Source: Daphnia carinata (taxonomy: Eukaryota; Arthropoda; Branchiopoda; Diplostraca; Daphniidae). From it: 64,000 nucleotides of DNA. A model generated the notes under the pieces. That model was not told the DNA's origin and searched no databases. It saw nothing but the letters and a program-made list of their open reading frames with translations. Positions 45,406 through 54,696 of this stretch are shown here, piece by piece. A program made the position numbers and the translations under genes. How positions within the stretch are numbered: position 1 is the first letter of the stretch; each line of letters opens with the position of its first letter. The stretch lies in NCBI RefSeq assembly GCF_022539665.2, contig NC_081340.1, positions 1,426,001 through 1,490,000 on the forward strand. Direction: 5' to 3'.

Positions 45406-45639
45406 TTTTCAATTGCTCCTCCAGCCACGCAGTTTTCTCCAGCCACGCTGCTCAATTAAATGCAAATGGCATACAATTAACTGAAATTGCATACTTACTT
45501 GTAATAACGAAACCGACGGGTAGATGGCTACGGGTGGAAAAAAGAGAAAAAAGTGTGATTTTTTTTTTTTTTCCGCCGTTTTTTTTTTTTTTTTCATGTA
45601 AAACGGATTGCCATATAAAACGGATTGCCATATAAAATA

Positions 45640-46368
45640 CCCCCCCCAAAAAAGAAAAATTCGGCCTTTTTTTTCTTTTTTACTGCTATGGCCATCTATC
45701 GCCCGGATTCCTATTTAATTTTCTAAATGCAACTTTACGCATTCTAGGCTAGCCATATGAATATATAATTTTTTAATTAACAACTTTATTTGATTACAAT
45801 ACAACTGTACAATAATTATTTTGTTATATTCTACTTACTTTACTTAATTATTATTAATATTAACTATTAACTTTCCATTTTGTACTGCAGCAATATAAAT
45901 GTAATTCTAATAACAATTAGAATGATTACCTGTTTTAGGTATAAATAATATGTTTGACTAATACTGGTAAGATTGCTAAAATTAAAATGGATAATGAACT
46001 ATTTTCAACAAAAAATAACTTTAAAATTAAAGTTGTTATTGTGTATTACTTTCATACCGCAAAAATCAGCAAGACAGCAACGACTTTATATTACTCAAAC
46101 ATATTATTTATACGAAGCAATCATTCTAATTGTTATTAGAATTACATTCATTATGTTTGCTACAGTAGAAAATGGGAAGTTAATAGTTAATAGTAGTTAT
46201 TGTATAGTTATATTTTATTCAAGTAAAGTTATTAATAAAAAAAATTATATATTTATATGGCTAGAATGCGTAAAGTTGATTTTAGAAAATTAAATAGGAA
46301 TCCGGGCGATAGATGGCCATAGCTGTAAAAAAGAAAAAAAAGGCCGAAATTTTTTTTATTTTTTTGGG
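45640..46368. mobile_element. Foldback (MITE-like) element
   Basis: About 0.73 kb with inverted arms. The stretch near 45642-45715 (a C-run, AAAAAAG, TTCGGCC, a poly-T tract, then GGCCATCTATCGCCCGGATTCC) is complementary to 46296-46368. Inner stretches near 45745-45770 and 45900-45930 pair with 46240-46270 and 46112-46148. It directly abuts the large palindrome, and a copy of the GTAAAACGGATTGCCAT motif lies at each edge (45616-45631 and 46368-46385). No coding content is seen; frames inside are A/T-rich. Probably a non-autonomous relative of the neighbouring element. Confidence 0.65.
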
Positions 46369-46385
46369 TAAAACGGATTGCCATA

Positions 46386-46960
46386 ACATTAAGCATCTTC
46401 ATAACAACGGGTTGAATCAAAATTCTTCTTCTCATCAGATTACGCAGGAGCTGAAGAAGAGCAAGAAGATCTACATCTTCATCGCCTCGGATATCTTTAC
46501 AATCTACACCAAATGACAACGCTGGATACCCCGTTCAAGAAAGAAGAAAAGAAGAGCCATGCCTACTATAAAGGGGATAAAAATGGCACAAAAAAATCGA
46601 TCTGTAGTAACGTTCACTACATAGAAGATCGGCCCAAACTCAGGTAGAGAAAAGATAATCGGAACTTGTTCGTGAGTCTCCCAATGGCCACTAGGTTCAT
46701 TGATGCAGGCAGCTAATCATCGAGCAATGTGACCCTCTTCGATACCGCGTTTTGTTTTCCAAACTGTGTCTAACACCAGTAGGGCGGCTACCAGTCTGCA
46801 GACTAGTAAATAATATAACACAAACATAGTAACATAGTCACATAATAAAACCGGTTGCCATGTATAACACCTAGCGTTGATTAATTGAAAACAAAAATAA
46901 ATAAATAAAATAAAAAGGTTAAAACACATCAGCGGTCAGTAAAATCCCTGGCAACTTCCG
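46386..46960. other. Intergenic stretch
   Basis: A/T-rich, with no supportable gene. It should contain the 3' UTR of the minus-strand secreted-protein gene that ends at 46961. Confidence 0.5.
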
Positions 46961-48532
46961 TTAGAAAAAACTTGTCGGTGAGTTCATATCGAAACCATAA
47001 ATCATATTAAATACGCCATCCATATTTTCTTGCACTTCCGGCGCTGTTTCAGCTCTCATTTGCTTTCCACGGGTGGCAGGAAGACCTGTGAGCAGTGAGA
47101 CAAATTTTTCTCTGAGATCTTTCTTCATGCACGCTTCAATTTTCCTTCCTCTGAAACACTTAAAGAAGGCATATGGAGTGGCCACTTCTCTCAAAATTGG
47201 GACATCCCGATATGTCTTTGTGGGAATACAGCTCTATTAAGGAAAGGGCAGAGAATCAGTATACCACTGTAATCTGGCCTGGAATTACTAATTCAATAAA
47301 TTCACTAGAACAAAAAAAATTTACACAAAAAACTCTTACTGTAAATTGCTGGCATGTTTCGATTCCGTCCATGAGATCAGCTTTAAGTTCAGCAGTGACG
47401 GGAAGGTCGTCTATACGCTTCCGGATGTTAGTATAATTCGGCTGCATGTCATCTCCAATCTATTTATCGTTCAATGGTAAAGAATGAGCAATCAAGGCAA
47501 CAAAAAATAAATAAATAAATCATCACTTACAAAGCCAATTTCTTTCATTACACACGTTGCGTTTCCGAGAATTGCCTCATGTTTAGAAAACATTTTATTG
47601 GCAAAAGGAAACGCAAAAGGTCCTGTCGGTCGTGAGCCCTCTGCGACCGCGGGCAATTCTTCAACGATAGCCCGATTGCCCTCCGGCATTGTTCGGTGTT
47701 CTGCACGTTTCTGTAGAAAATGTAAAAAAAAAAAAAATTATTGGATAAATAAGCAAAAGCAAAGTTTTTTTCTAAATACCCAGCGATAGCCTCCTGGGTT
47801 AATGGGTCCGCCATAATAATAACCAGCATCTCCATATGGAAATCTCTGTTGAAACTGGTGTCTTCGATTGGGCGGAAAATAACCAAGCCAGAAACGAGGA
47901 TCATCATATCCAAATGGGGGATATTGATTGACGACTTCCTGAGGGATTTTCTAATATTGGATTGCAATTTTAAGCCAAAACGAATAAAGATTTTCTGATA
48001 AGTTACTTACGACTGCAGGAGGTTGATAGACGGAAAACGGAACTTGCTTAACCGAACTATCAAGAGTGGGAATAGTATCACTTGGGACGGAAGTTGTAGT
48101 AGTGATAGTAGTAGAAGGATCTGTAGGAGGAGCTGTAGCAGGATCTGTCGGAGTTGCTGTAGGAGGATCCGTAACAGGCTCTGTGAGAGACTCTGTCTGC
48201 GTTACTTGAGGTTCTCCCGGTGCTTGTTCCAAATTAAAAGATCCCATTTGTTCCAAAATGGGAAGAAATGATGGTTTTCCACGGCAACGCGCATATGCTA
48301 ATGCGACTTCGCTTAACATATTACTTACAGCTTCTTTACCATAACAATCTTCCATAATCTAAAAGACATTTGTGAAGATTATGAGATTGTAACATTTCCA
48401 AGATAACATTTTGTTTGTGCACTCTACCTTCGTGGTTGCATATTTCTGGAAGATGACGTCAGATACCTCTTCGAAAATTGGCGTAACATCAGTCACGAAT
48501 ACGGCAAGGAGTAGAACAAATACGGATTTCAT
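46961..48532 (-). CDS. Predicted secreted protein with Thr/Pro-rich linker
   Basis: Not recognised as a named family. Six exons on the minus strand: 48532-48428, 48358-48011, 47950-47780, 47710-47531, 47459-47340 and 47233-46961. They total 1197 nt (398 aa), and every intron is phase 0. The start MKSVFVLLLAVFVTDVTPI is a clear signal peptide. A Thr/Pro/Asp-rich, mucin-like stretch (near 48100-48200) and a Tyr/Gly/Pro-rich stretch (exon 3) separate two cysteine-containing parts. The C-terminal 150 residues have cysteines spaced C-x42-C-x5-C-x23-C-x8-C in a helical-looking context. The ATG sits immediately after an acceptor (TTCAG|ATG), and a 5' UTR exon probably ends at 48591. It likely acts outside the cell, for example in cuticle, haemolymph or gut; this is inference. 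Confidence 0.75.
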
Positions 48533-48643
48533 CTGAATAAAAAATAAAAATTTAAGCAATTTCCTATTAGTACAAAATAATTATCCTCACCTTAGATGCG
48601 TGAAGATGGTCTGAACCACCGACTAGGGATTCAATACGAACGT

Positions 48644-48660
48644 CATTTGTATATATTGTC
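48644..48660 (-). promoter_or_regulatory. Candidate TATA region of the secreted-protein gene
   Basis: Read on the minus strand, GACAATATATACAAATGAC gives a TATA-like run about 60 bases upstream of the end of the probable 5' UTR exon (48591). It coincides with the edge and TATA target duplication of the foldback element at 48656-49032, so that insertion may have touched this promoter. Confidence 0.3.
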
Positions 48661-49032
48661 GCGTTGGCAATATTCGATTCGTCACCGCGGTAGCGACACC
48701 AGCGTTACGATGGAAATCCCGCCCTAGTTATGGCCGTCCTTTGGAGCACCACCCTCGTCGCCGGATATAAAAGGGGCAACTTGGGACACCTCTGTGGCTT
48801 TTTGATTAATTGGTTAGGGCAGTTAGTTGCAGTTGTGTCATTAAACCTTTTGGTGAAATACACATTATCTTTTAATCTGGAGCACAACGTCTCTATCTTG
48901 GTTCAAGATAGCCCCCTTTATATCCGGCGACGAGGGTGGTGCTCCAAAGGACGGCCATAACTAGGGCGGGATTTCCATCGTAACGCTGGTGTCGCTACCG
49001 CGGTGACGACTCGAATATTGCCAACGCGACAA
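48656..49032. mobile_element. 377-bp foldback element with TATA target-site duplication
   Basis: Begins TTGTCGCGTTGGCAATATTCG and ends with its near-exact complement. Paired arms run about 48656-48775 and 48910-49032, leaving a loop of about 130 bases. Both sides are flanked by TATA (48652-48655 and 49033-49036), consistent with a 4-bp target duplication. Each arm carries GGATATAAA at its inner end, pointing into the loop from both sides. No coding content. It sits just upstream of the secreted-protein gene. Confidence 0.75.
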
Positions 49033-49049
49033 TATAGTCACGCTACTGA

Positions 49050-49215
49050 ACTAACTGCGAATGGCATCCAATGGACTGAAATTGCCTACGCCAGTAATAA
49101 CGAGTCTGAGCGGTAGATGGCTACGTGTCGGAAAAAAAGAAAAAAGTGTGATTTTTTTTTTTTTTTGGCGAAATTTTTTTTTTCTGTGTAAAACGGATTG
49201 CCATAGCCATCTACC
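49050..49215. mobile_element. Solo terminal fragment of the palindromic-element family
   Basis: Follows the same order of blocks as the right end of the 5 kb palindrome: GGCAT-CAAT, ACTGAAATTGC, GTAATAACGA, GGTAGATGGCTACG, an AAAAAAGTGTG-poly(T) tract, and GTAAAACGGATTGCCATA (49188-49205). Its outermost 11 bases (GGTAGATGGCT at 49112 and AGCCATCTACC at 49205-49215) form a small inverted repeat. It is probably a truncated or internally deleted copy. Confidence 0.65.
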
Positions 49216-49914
49216 ATTCACATTTCTAGTTAATTCTTACAGCTAATTGCTATTTTTTTCATTGAATTAATCGTTTTTGAAATGCACCGAATATTTGACG
49301 TAATGCTAGCGCGCCAGTATGCTACAGCGCTAGCGCGATGCAGCAGAAATATTCATATTGTCAATGTATTTCATATGTCAATATGTTTTTTTATGGAATT
49401 TTTTTAAATAAAAGTAAAAAATGGTAAAAAAATTGGCATGCTAATGTACTACAGCGCTAGTGTGATACAGTACAATCCTTTTTTTTTAACTTTAAAGACT
49501 GATGCATTGGCAAAAAAACGAGTAAATTGTGCAAAATCATTGTGCCCTTCGATTGTGATTGTCGGAGGTGATTTATATCGATTGGTTTTCCGTTAATTAA
49601 GCAATTTTTGAATAAAACGGAATCAACTTGGTTGAGCGACCACTCTGAAATTGAATAACTTGAAAATTCATTTAATTAAGAATACTAAATTTAAAAAAAA
49701 AACGTGTGTTGTCATATCAATATCTGGATTTAAAAAAAAGAGGTAGAAAAGGAAAGGTCGGGCTTATTAAGTCGGGCTTAAAAAGTTTTTGCACTCAAAC
49801 TAGATGGCGTTGTAATGCCTCTATTGTATATGATTACCTTTTACAAGTTAAGCAGACGAAAGATTCTTTACGTCGATTCAGGACGGAACACCGGTAAAGG
49901 CTTGACTAGTTAGT
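49216..49914. other. Intergenic region upstream of COA4
   Basis: A/T-rich promoter-side region. A related motif around TACAGCGCTAG occurs twice (about 49321-49345 and 49448-49472). An AGATGGCGTTG motif lies at about 49803, some 110 bases before the COA4 start codon. No gene seen. Confidence 0.5.
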
Positions 49915-50183
49915 ATGACCAAAGAAACAGATATTGAAGAAGCAGACCCTGTTATTGCTAAATTAAAGAAAACAGGTTGCTTAGAAAAACATTACGCTGT
50001 ATTGGTGAGTATCCTAAACTAATTCTATATTACCACGTTATGCTCGCATTCTACTGAACAGTATTCTTCTAGGAATGCTGGGACAAGCATAAAGACTGGA
50101 GGAAGTGTCAAGGAGAAGTCCATGACTTTAGGAATTGTATGACCATTTATGACAAGAACAAATCTGCAACAGAATCCAAATAA
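49915..50183 (+). CDS. COA4: COA4/CHCHD8-like twin CX9C mitochondrial protein
   Basis: A small protein of the mitochondrial intermembrane space, needed for cytochrome c oxidase assembly in known relatives. Two exons (49915-50004 and 50073-50183) encode 66 aa. The cysteines form C-x9-C-x9-C-x9-C, the twin CX9C (CHCH) pattern imported and oxidised by Mia40. The context DPVIAKLKKTGCLEKHYAVLEC and DWRKCQ..DFRNCM fits COA4 better than other CHCH families (family knowledge, not a search). It is shorter than vertebrate COA4, mainly at both termini. Its stop codon lies only 9 bases before the PTRH2 start codon, so the two probably share one mRNA. Confidence 0.85.
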
Positions 50184-50192
50184 ACGAAAGAA

Positions 50193-50663
50193 ATGGAGTG
50201 GCCCCAGTACAACTATGCGATTGGGGGTTTTGCATTTGGCATTGTGCTTGGTTTCGTTGCACCAAAGCTTAGAGCAGCCATACACAACAGGGTTTTGGTA
50301 CATCTGAATCAACCAATCAAGATGGTCATAGTAGTTCGAAATAATTTGGGAATGGGTAAAGGTAAAATAGCCTCTCAATGTGCACATGCTGCAATTCAGT
50401 GTTACAAGACTGCATTAAGGAAGGATGATAGAACATTGAAAATATGGCTTGCTAGTGGTCAACCTAAAGTTGTTGTAAAAGTGGAAACCGAAGCAGAATT
50501 GCTCTCAATTTCTGAACTGTCAACAAAACGTGGCCTCATTAATTGTCTCATTAAAGATGCTGGGAAGACACAATTAGAGCCATGCACAACCACAGTACTA
50601 GGCATTGGACCTGGAAACAAGCAAGATATTGATTCTGTCACTGGCCACTTGAAGTTACTTTGA
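50193..50663 (+). CDS. PTRH2: Peptidyl-tRNA hydrolase 2 (PTRH2/Bit1)
   Basis: Pth2-type peptidyl-tRNA hydrolase that frees tRNA from stalled peptidyl-tRNA; in animals it is anchored at mitochondria. A single uninterrupted reading frame of 156 aa. Residues about 7-20 form a short hydrophobic N-terminal segment (YAIGGFAFGIVLGFV), matching the mitochondrial anchor of PTRH2. The catalytic domain follows: VVRNNLGMGKGKIASQCAHAA, GQPKVVVKVETEAEL, LIKDAGKTQLEPCTTTVLGIGP and the C-terminal ITGHLKLL-like end. The start GAAATGG has a favourable A at -3. No splice acceptor or promoter-like gap separates it from the COA4 stop at 50183. Confidence 0.95.
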   Translation: MEWPQYNYAIGGFAFGIVLGFVAPKLRAAIHNRVLVHLNQPIKMVIVVRNNLGMGKGKIASQCAHAAIQCYKTALRKDDRTLKIWLASGQPKVVVKVETEAELLSISELSTKRGLINCLIKDAGKTQLEPCTTTVLGIGPGNKQDIDSVTGHLKLL

Positions 50664-50856
50664 ATTGAAATAAATTAGCAGACAAAATCTAGTGTACTAT
50701 TATTCCCATAAGGAAACAATACTTTGCTCAACAAAGCACGAAATGTATCACAGGAACGGTTGACGCGGAGACGTGCGCACACATTTGCGGGTCATAAAAG
50801 TTTCAATGTGTATCCTGATGGTCACAGACAGATAACCCAAATTTTGAAGCTCTGAT
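50664..50856. other. Short gap between convergent genes
   Basis: Holds the 3' ends of PTRH2 (+) and the TMEM145/GPR180-type gene (-). AAATAAA follows the PTRH2 stop closely (near 50670) and could be its poly(A) signal. Confidence 0.5.
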
Positions 50857-52982
50857 TCAAACGGCGATGCGTTGATTCGCAAGGTCATGAGTAGAAAACA
50901 CGTCTGAATCGCTCAGGGATCTAGAATTCTTCCTAATAAACGGTGCTTGACGATTTTCGACATTATGAGGTGCTTCATCGAATTCCTCAAGTTCATCACC
51001 TAAATCGATTTGATTTGCCAACAAAAAGTACTGCTGCGACCTTCAAAAATATTTATAGACAAAACGCGCTTTAGCTTTTGGTTTGATATAGAATGCACAC
51101 GATGCTGAGTATCACATTGATTAAAATAAAATGGTTACCTTGTGGGCCACAGAAGATGAGCCATTACTGCATAGGCTAAAAAGTTTGCCGAATGTACTAT
51201 GCCCAACAAAAGCTTCGTTCTCCAGAGAACTGGTACCTGAAGGGCAATCAGTGCCACAATTGGAAGATATATAAACCACTAGGTGATTTGGAAAGACAAA
51301 AAAAAAAAAGGGAATAAATACGAAAGAATTCAGTTTAAAGGGTTCCTGTTTCGAAACTTCAAAAATCGAAATAAATACATACCACCAACGAAGCTGCACC
51401 AAAGTGAAGAAAAAATTCCAATTTGCTTTTCTGATGCTCAAATGCCATTGTCGCTCTTAGGCAGAAGAGAAACCATGCCTACGCGTTAACACGGAATGCC
51501 AGGATTTAAGAATAACGATGAACATGGATAATATATAAAACATTATTAGATATATCCTAGTTTAAGGATAAATGCTGCACGTACCATGATTCCTATGCGT
51601 AAGATAAGCATTAGCCAACCCGGCCATGTTTGATATGCATCGATATCATCAATGACGTCCAACTCAGTCTGAAAACGTTATGAGAAAGTGAAATAAATAT
51701 GATAAACCTGTGAAGCAGTAATGGTTACCAAGTCCCAGACGTAGAGAAGAACATGGACAAGCCCATACAATGCCCAAACAGAAAAAAGGAGAGTTATGTT
51801 CTTCAATTCTTTTCGCGTTATAGCCCATCCTTTGGCGAGGAGCAGCAGAAGGAGCATTAAGAGGGTCTGCGAGCATATATCGAGTACCCCTCCTATTATG
51901 GCAGCAATTTCGACACCTTTACCGTCGAAAGCAAATTTTAGACAATGAAACATATTCAGCAAAACACCACAAAGTGAGAATATGAGGCCGACTAAAGAGG
52001 GAAAAATGAATACAAAACTTTGAGTAGAAAAAATATGGTTGTGTAGAACACAAGTTTTAAAGAAATACAACTTACCTGTAAAAAGTTTTGGAACAGGATG
52101 TTTTTGTCTCATAACTGCATATACTTGCAGAGGAGTCAAAAACATGTAGCAAGCAAGAAATACCAAATAGATTTCAACAGTATCTTGGTTGTCAAAACTA
52201 AATTGATATTCTAGTGGATTTTGATTTTTTGAATAGGGGTTCCCATTTACTAGCCAGATGTCATAGTCAAACACTATATCTTCTTCCAATGGTTTCCAAG
52301 AACAATTTGAATCTCTGTAACAAGCCACAAAACTTAGGTACCAGAAGCGGGGTTGACTAAGATCTTCAACATGGAAGCTAAACTGGAAGTTCTCAACAAC
52401 ATTTCTGGGATTGTCTTCATCAGGACAAAGCTTGCCATTTGGACATGGAATTTTTCGTAGTAGGTCTTGTGACCCTCCATCGTTGCATTGTGAATCATAT
52501 GCTACACTGTCAATTTTCTTAAACATGGCTGTACAAGCTGTGGCACGCTGGGAAACTGTGGAGTTTCCATAATACTCCAAAAAGTATCCTCTATCTAACA
52601 CAGCCAGTGTGACATAGGAAGTTGTATTGAGTTGAGTGGTGATATTTCCATAAATGTATCCCTGTGTAAGAACAATATGTTATTCATTTTTGTTTAAGAT
52701 TAATACCCTTAAATGATACAATCTGCACTAACACACAATAGCAGTAATACAAATAAGAGTTTGGGTGATATTGTATACATATGGTTGACTTCTCAGCTGT
52801 ACCTGTGTTTCACTCCTATCCTTCAGGTTGGTTTTTTGAAAACCAAATTTGGCAAGAAACTGAAAAAATGTTGTTGTTTTCCATGAACCTGAAAGATGTA
52901 AACTGAAAATAGGTGGAAAATCGAACAAGAGTAGGAGAGCTAAAAGAAGACATGCGAAGCGGAAAGAATGACGGCTAGCCAT
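50857..52982 (-). CDS. TMEM145/GPR180-family seven-helix membrane protein
   Basis: Seven exons on the minus strand: 52982-52803, 52661-52076, 51991-51729, 51668-51585, 51478-51383, 51278-51139 and 51040-50857. They total 1533 nt (510 aa), in frame throughout. A signal peptide (ACLLLALLLLFDFPPIF) is followed by a lumenal domain of about 200 residues with several cysteines and N-glycosylation sites. This is the GOLD-like part of the family (WYLSFVACYRD, FDYDIWLVNGNP, YQFSFDNQ). Seven hydrophobic helices follow (from EIYLVFLACYMFLTPLQVY through WFIYLPIVALIALQVPVLW), then an acidic/Ser-rich cytosolic tail. GPR180 (intimal thickness-related receptor) and TMEM145 share this layout; I cannot separate them confidently. 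Function in arthropods is not established. The ATG at 52982 is preferred over one 33 bases upstream because it directly opens the signal peptide. Confidence 0.9.
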
Positions 52983-53779
52983 GTTTCCTTTTGTTTTCAA
53001 TACAAAGAAATACACAACGGGAAACCATGAAAGTCTTTACTGGTCTGTGTTTACAACTGCAGCCTTTAACTTGAACTGCACCATGTCTTACTGCCACTAA
53101 AATTTTTTAAAATTTAAACTTCACAATATCTGTAGGTAGTAAAAGTCTTCGAAAATCACTGCAAACAAGAGGGATAACTGTCCCGCGTTACACGCGTGGA
53201 CACAGTAAACGACTCCCGAACTAAACAATTGTGTTGTATAAGTCCCTAAATTGACGAGGACCATTGTAATGTTTGTCCGCAACTACCAGTCCGCACTTTC
53301 CCCGCCCCGGTGTGCATTTCCACACTATACGCGTACTAAATAGCCTGCATTATCCATCAGCACAATTTGGATGAATTTTTGGAGCACTATAATAAAAAAT
53401 ACGGTTGCAAAATTTTCAGAAACCATTTTTTAAATAGTTTTAAAAATAAAAAGGCATACAACGTCTTCTTTTCTAAATTATTTTCAACTACGTACCTATC
53501 ACATTTTTCAGTTATCTATAAAAATAACTTTTTAACACTGATTAGATCAGGCATCTAAGAAGAGGTTCTTTTTTCAAACTTTTTTAAATATTCTTTACCC
53601 CGTTTGCCTTTTCCTTAGAAAAAATGACGCTTTTCAATAAAGTAATTCTTAAAGTTTTGCAAGTGGGATAAGAAGGTAGTTTTTTGCAAAATAATTAAAG
53701 CAAAACAAAAATGACAATGTTTTTGATGGGATGCATTTTATTGATAAGAAAACAAGAAGCAAAAATGTGACATTTGTTC
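52983..53779. other. Intergenic region
   Basis: Promoter side of the TMEM145/GPR180-type gene, then A/T-rich sequence. No gene is visible. The short frame at 53367-53558 has no recognisable content. Confidence 0.5.
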
Positions 53780-54555
53780 AGCAGAGAAATTTAAACCTTG
53801 ATGGCTCTCTCCCTGTCGATGCACTTGCAGAACTGGACGATTCATTTAAGGATAAAATCCCCCGTAAAGGTAAAGGATCACTGCCATGGAGGTAAAAACT
53901 ACCTGCACACCCCGCCATTACTACAAAACGATCAACTCTCGCAGTGGTCTCTTTCAGATGGGTGCATACAAGTGGGATATGGCAATATTGCTCACCATCT
54001 CGTCACTTGCATGCAATCGTGTACCGTGAAAAAGAAAATTGAACAGAAAATGTACAGAATTGGTAGTTCCAACGCACGGCAGTAAACAACTTCGTTACGG
54101 GTTCAGTCGACCGGTTCCGTCGGATTGTAATTGAAATAAAACCGAATAAAAATTTATCAGTAGCAAAATCATATCGAAATATAACTTTTTTGGTCAGCAG
54201 AAAACACATGAAACCTCGATGGCTCTCTCCCCGAACACGCACTTCCAGAACTGGACGACTCATTTAAGGATTAATTCCTCCCTAAACGTAGCAGATCACT
54301 GTGATGGAGGTGAAAACTACCTACATAATCTGCCATCACTACGAGACAATCAACTCCCGTAGTGGTCTCTTTCCAGTGGATGCATGCAAGTGTGAGATGG
54401 CAATATTGCTCACCATCCCGTCACTTGCTGCAAATTTGTAGCTGGATGAAGACTATTGAAACAGAAAAGGTATGTAATTGGTAGTTCCCACGCACGACAG
54501 TACACAACTCCGTTACGGGTTCTTCGGCCAGTTCCTTCGGATTGTAACTGAAAGA
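53780..54555. repeat. Tandem duplication of a 0.36 kb block (period about 418 bp)
   Basis: Copy 1 (about 53780-54140) and copy 2 (about 54196-54555) share long stretches in the same order and orientation, including GATGGCTCTCTCCC, ACTGGACGA.TCATTTAAGGAT, GTGGTCTCTTTC, GGCAATATTGCTCACCATC, CGTCACTTGC, TTGGTAGTTCC and GTTACGGGTTC. They differ by scattered substitutions and small indels. Neither copy has a long reading frame. The pair lies just downstream (on the minus strand) of the repeat-protein gene and may be in its 3' UTR or an old non-coding repeat. Confidence 0.8.
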
Positions 54556-54696
54556 GAGCGTCACGAAAATTTAATATTTGCGACGTCAAATCGAAATGAA
54601 TGAAATGAATGTTAACATTGGCTGGGGAAAGGAATTTGTCTGCGGTCGAAGTTGTCGGGTTTTACGTTTCAGCAACAAACACAAAGAAGAAATTTA

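Larger units (their letters stand above)
40630..45636. mobile_element. 5 kb palindromic transposable element with terminal motif GTAAAACGGATTGCCAT
   Basis: The left arm (about 40630-43080) and right arm (about 43366-45636) are inverted copies around a short central loop. The outer ends carry the terminal motif in opposite orientation (40641-40657 on the minus strand, 45599-45614 on the plus), each with a second tandem partial copy. Next come matching blocks (CTACCCGTAGCCATCTATC near 40762 against its complement near 45520), a five-exon coiled-coil gene in each arm, and a near-identical inner block (42300-42960 against 43436-44060). The arms differ by many substitutions and indels, so this is not an assembly mirror. 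I do not recognise the transposon superfamily. Neither arm shows a DDE transposase, a reverse transcriptase or an integrase, so the element may be non-autonomous. Confidence 0.8.

Noticed and set aside
48658-49032. TGT..ACA ends considered as a solo LTR
   Set aside because: The inverted arms are more than 100 bases long, far beyond the few bases found at LTR ends, and the element fits a foldback with a 4-bp target duplication.
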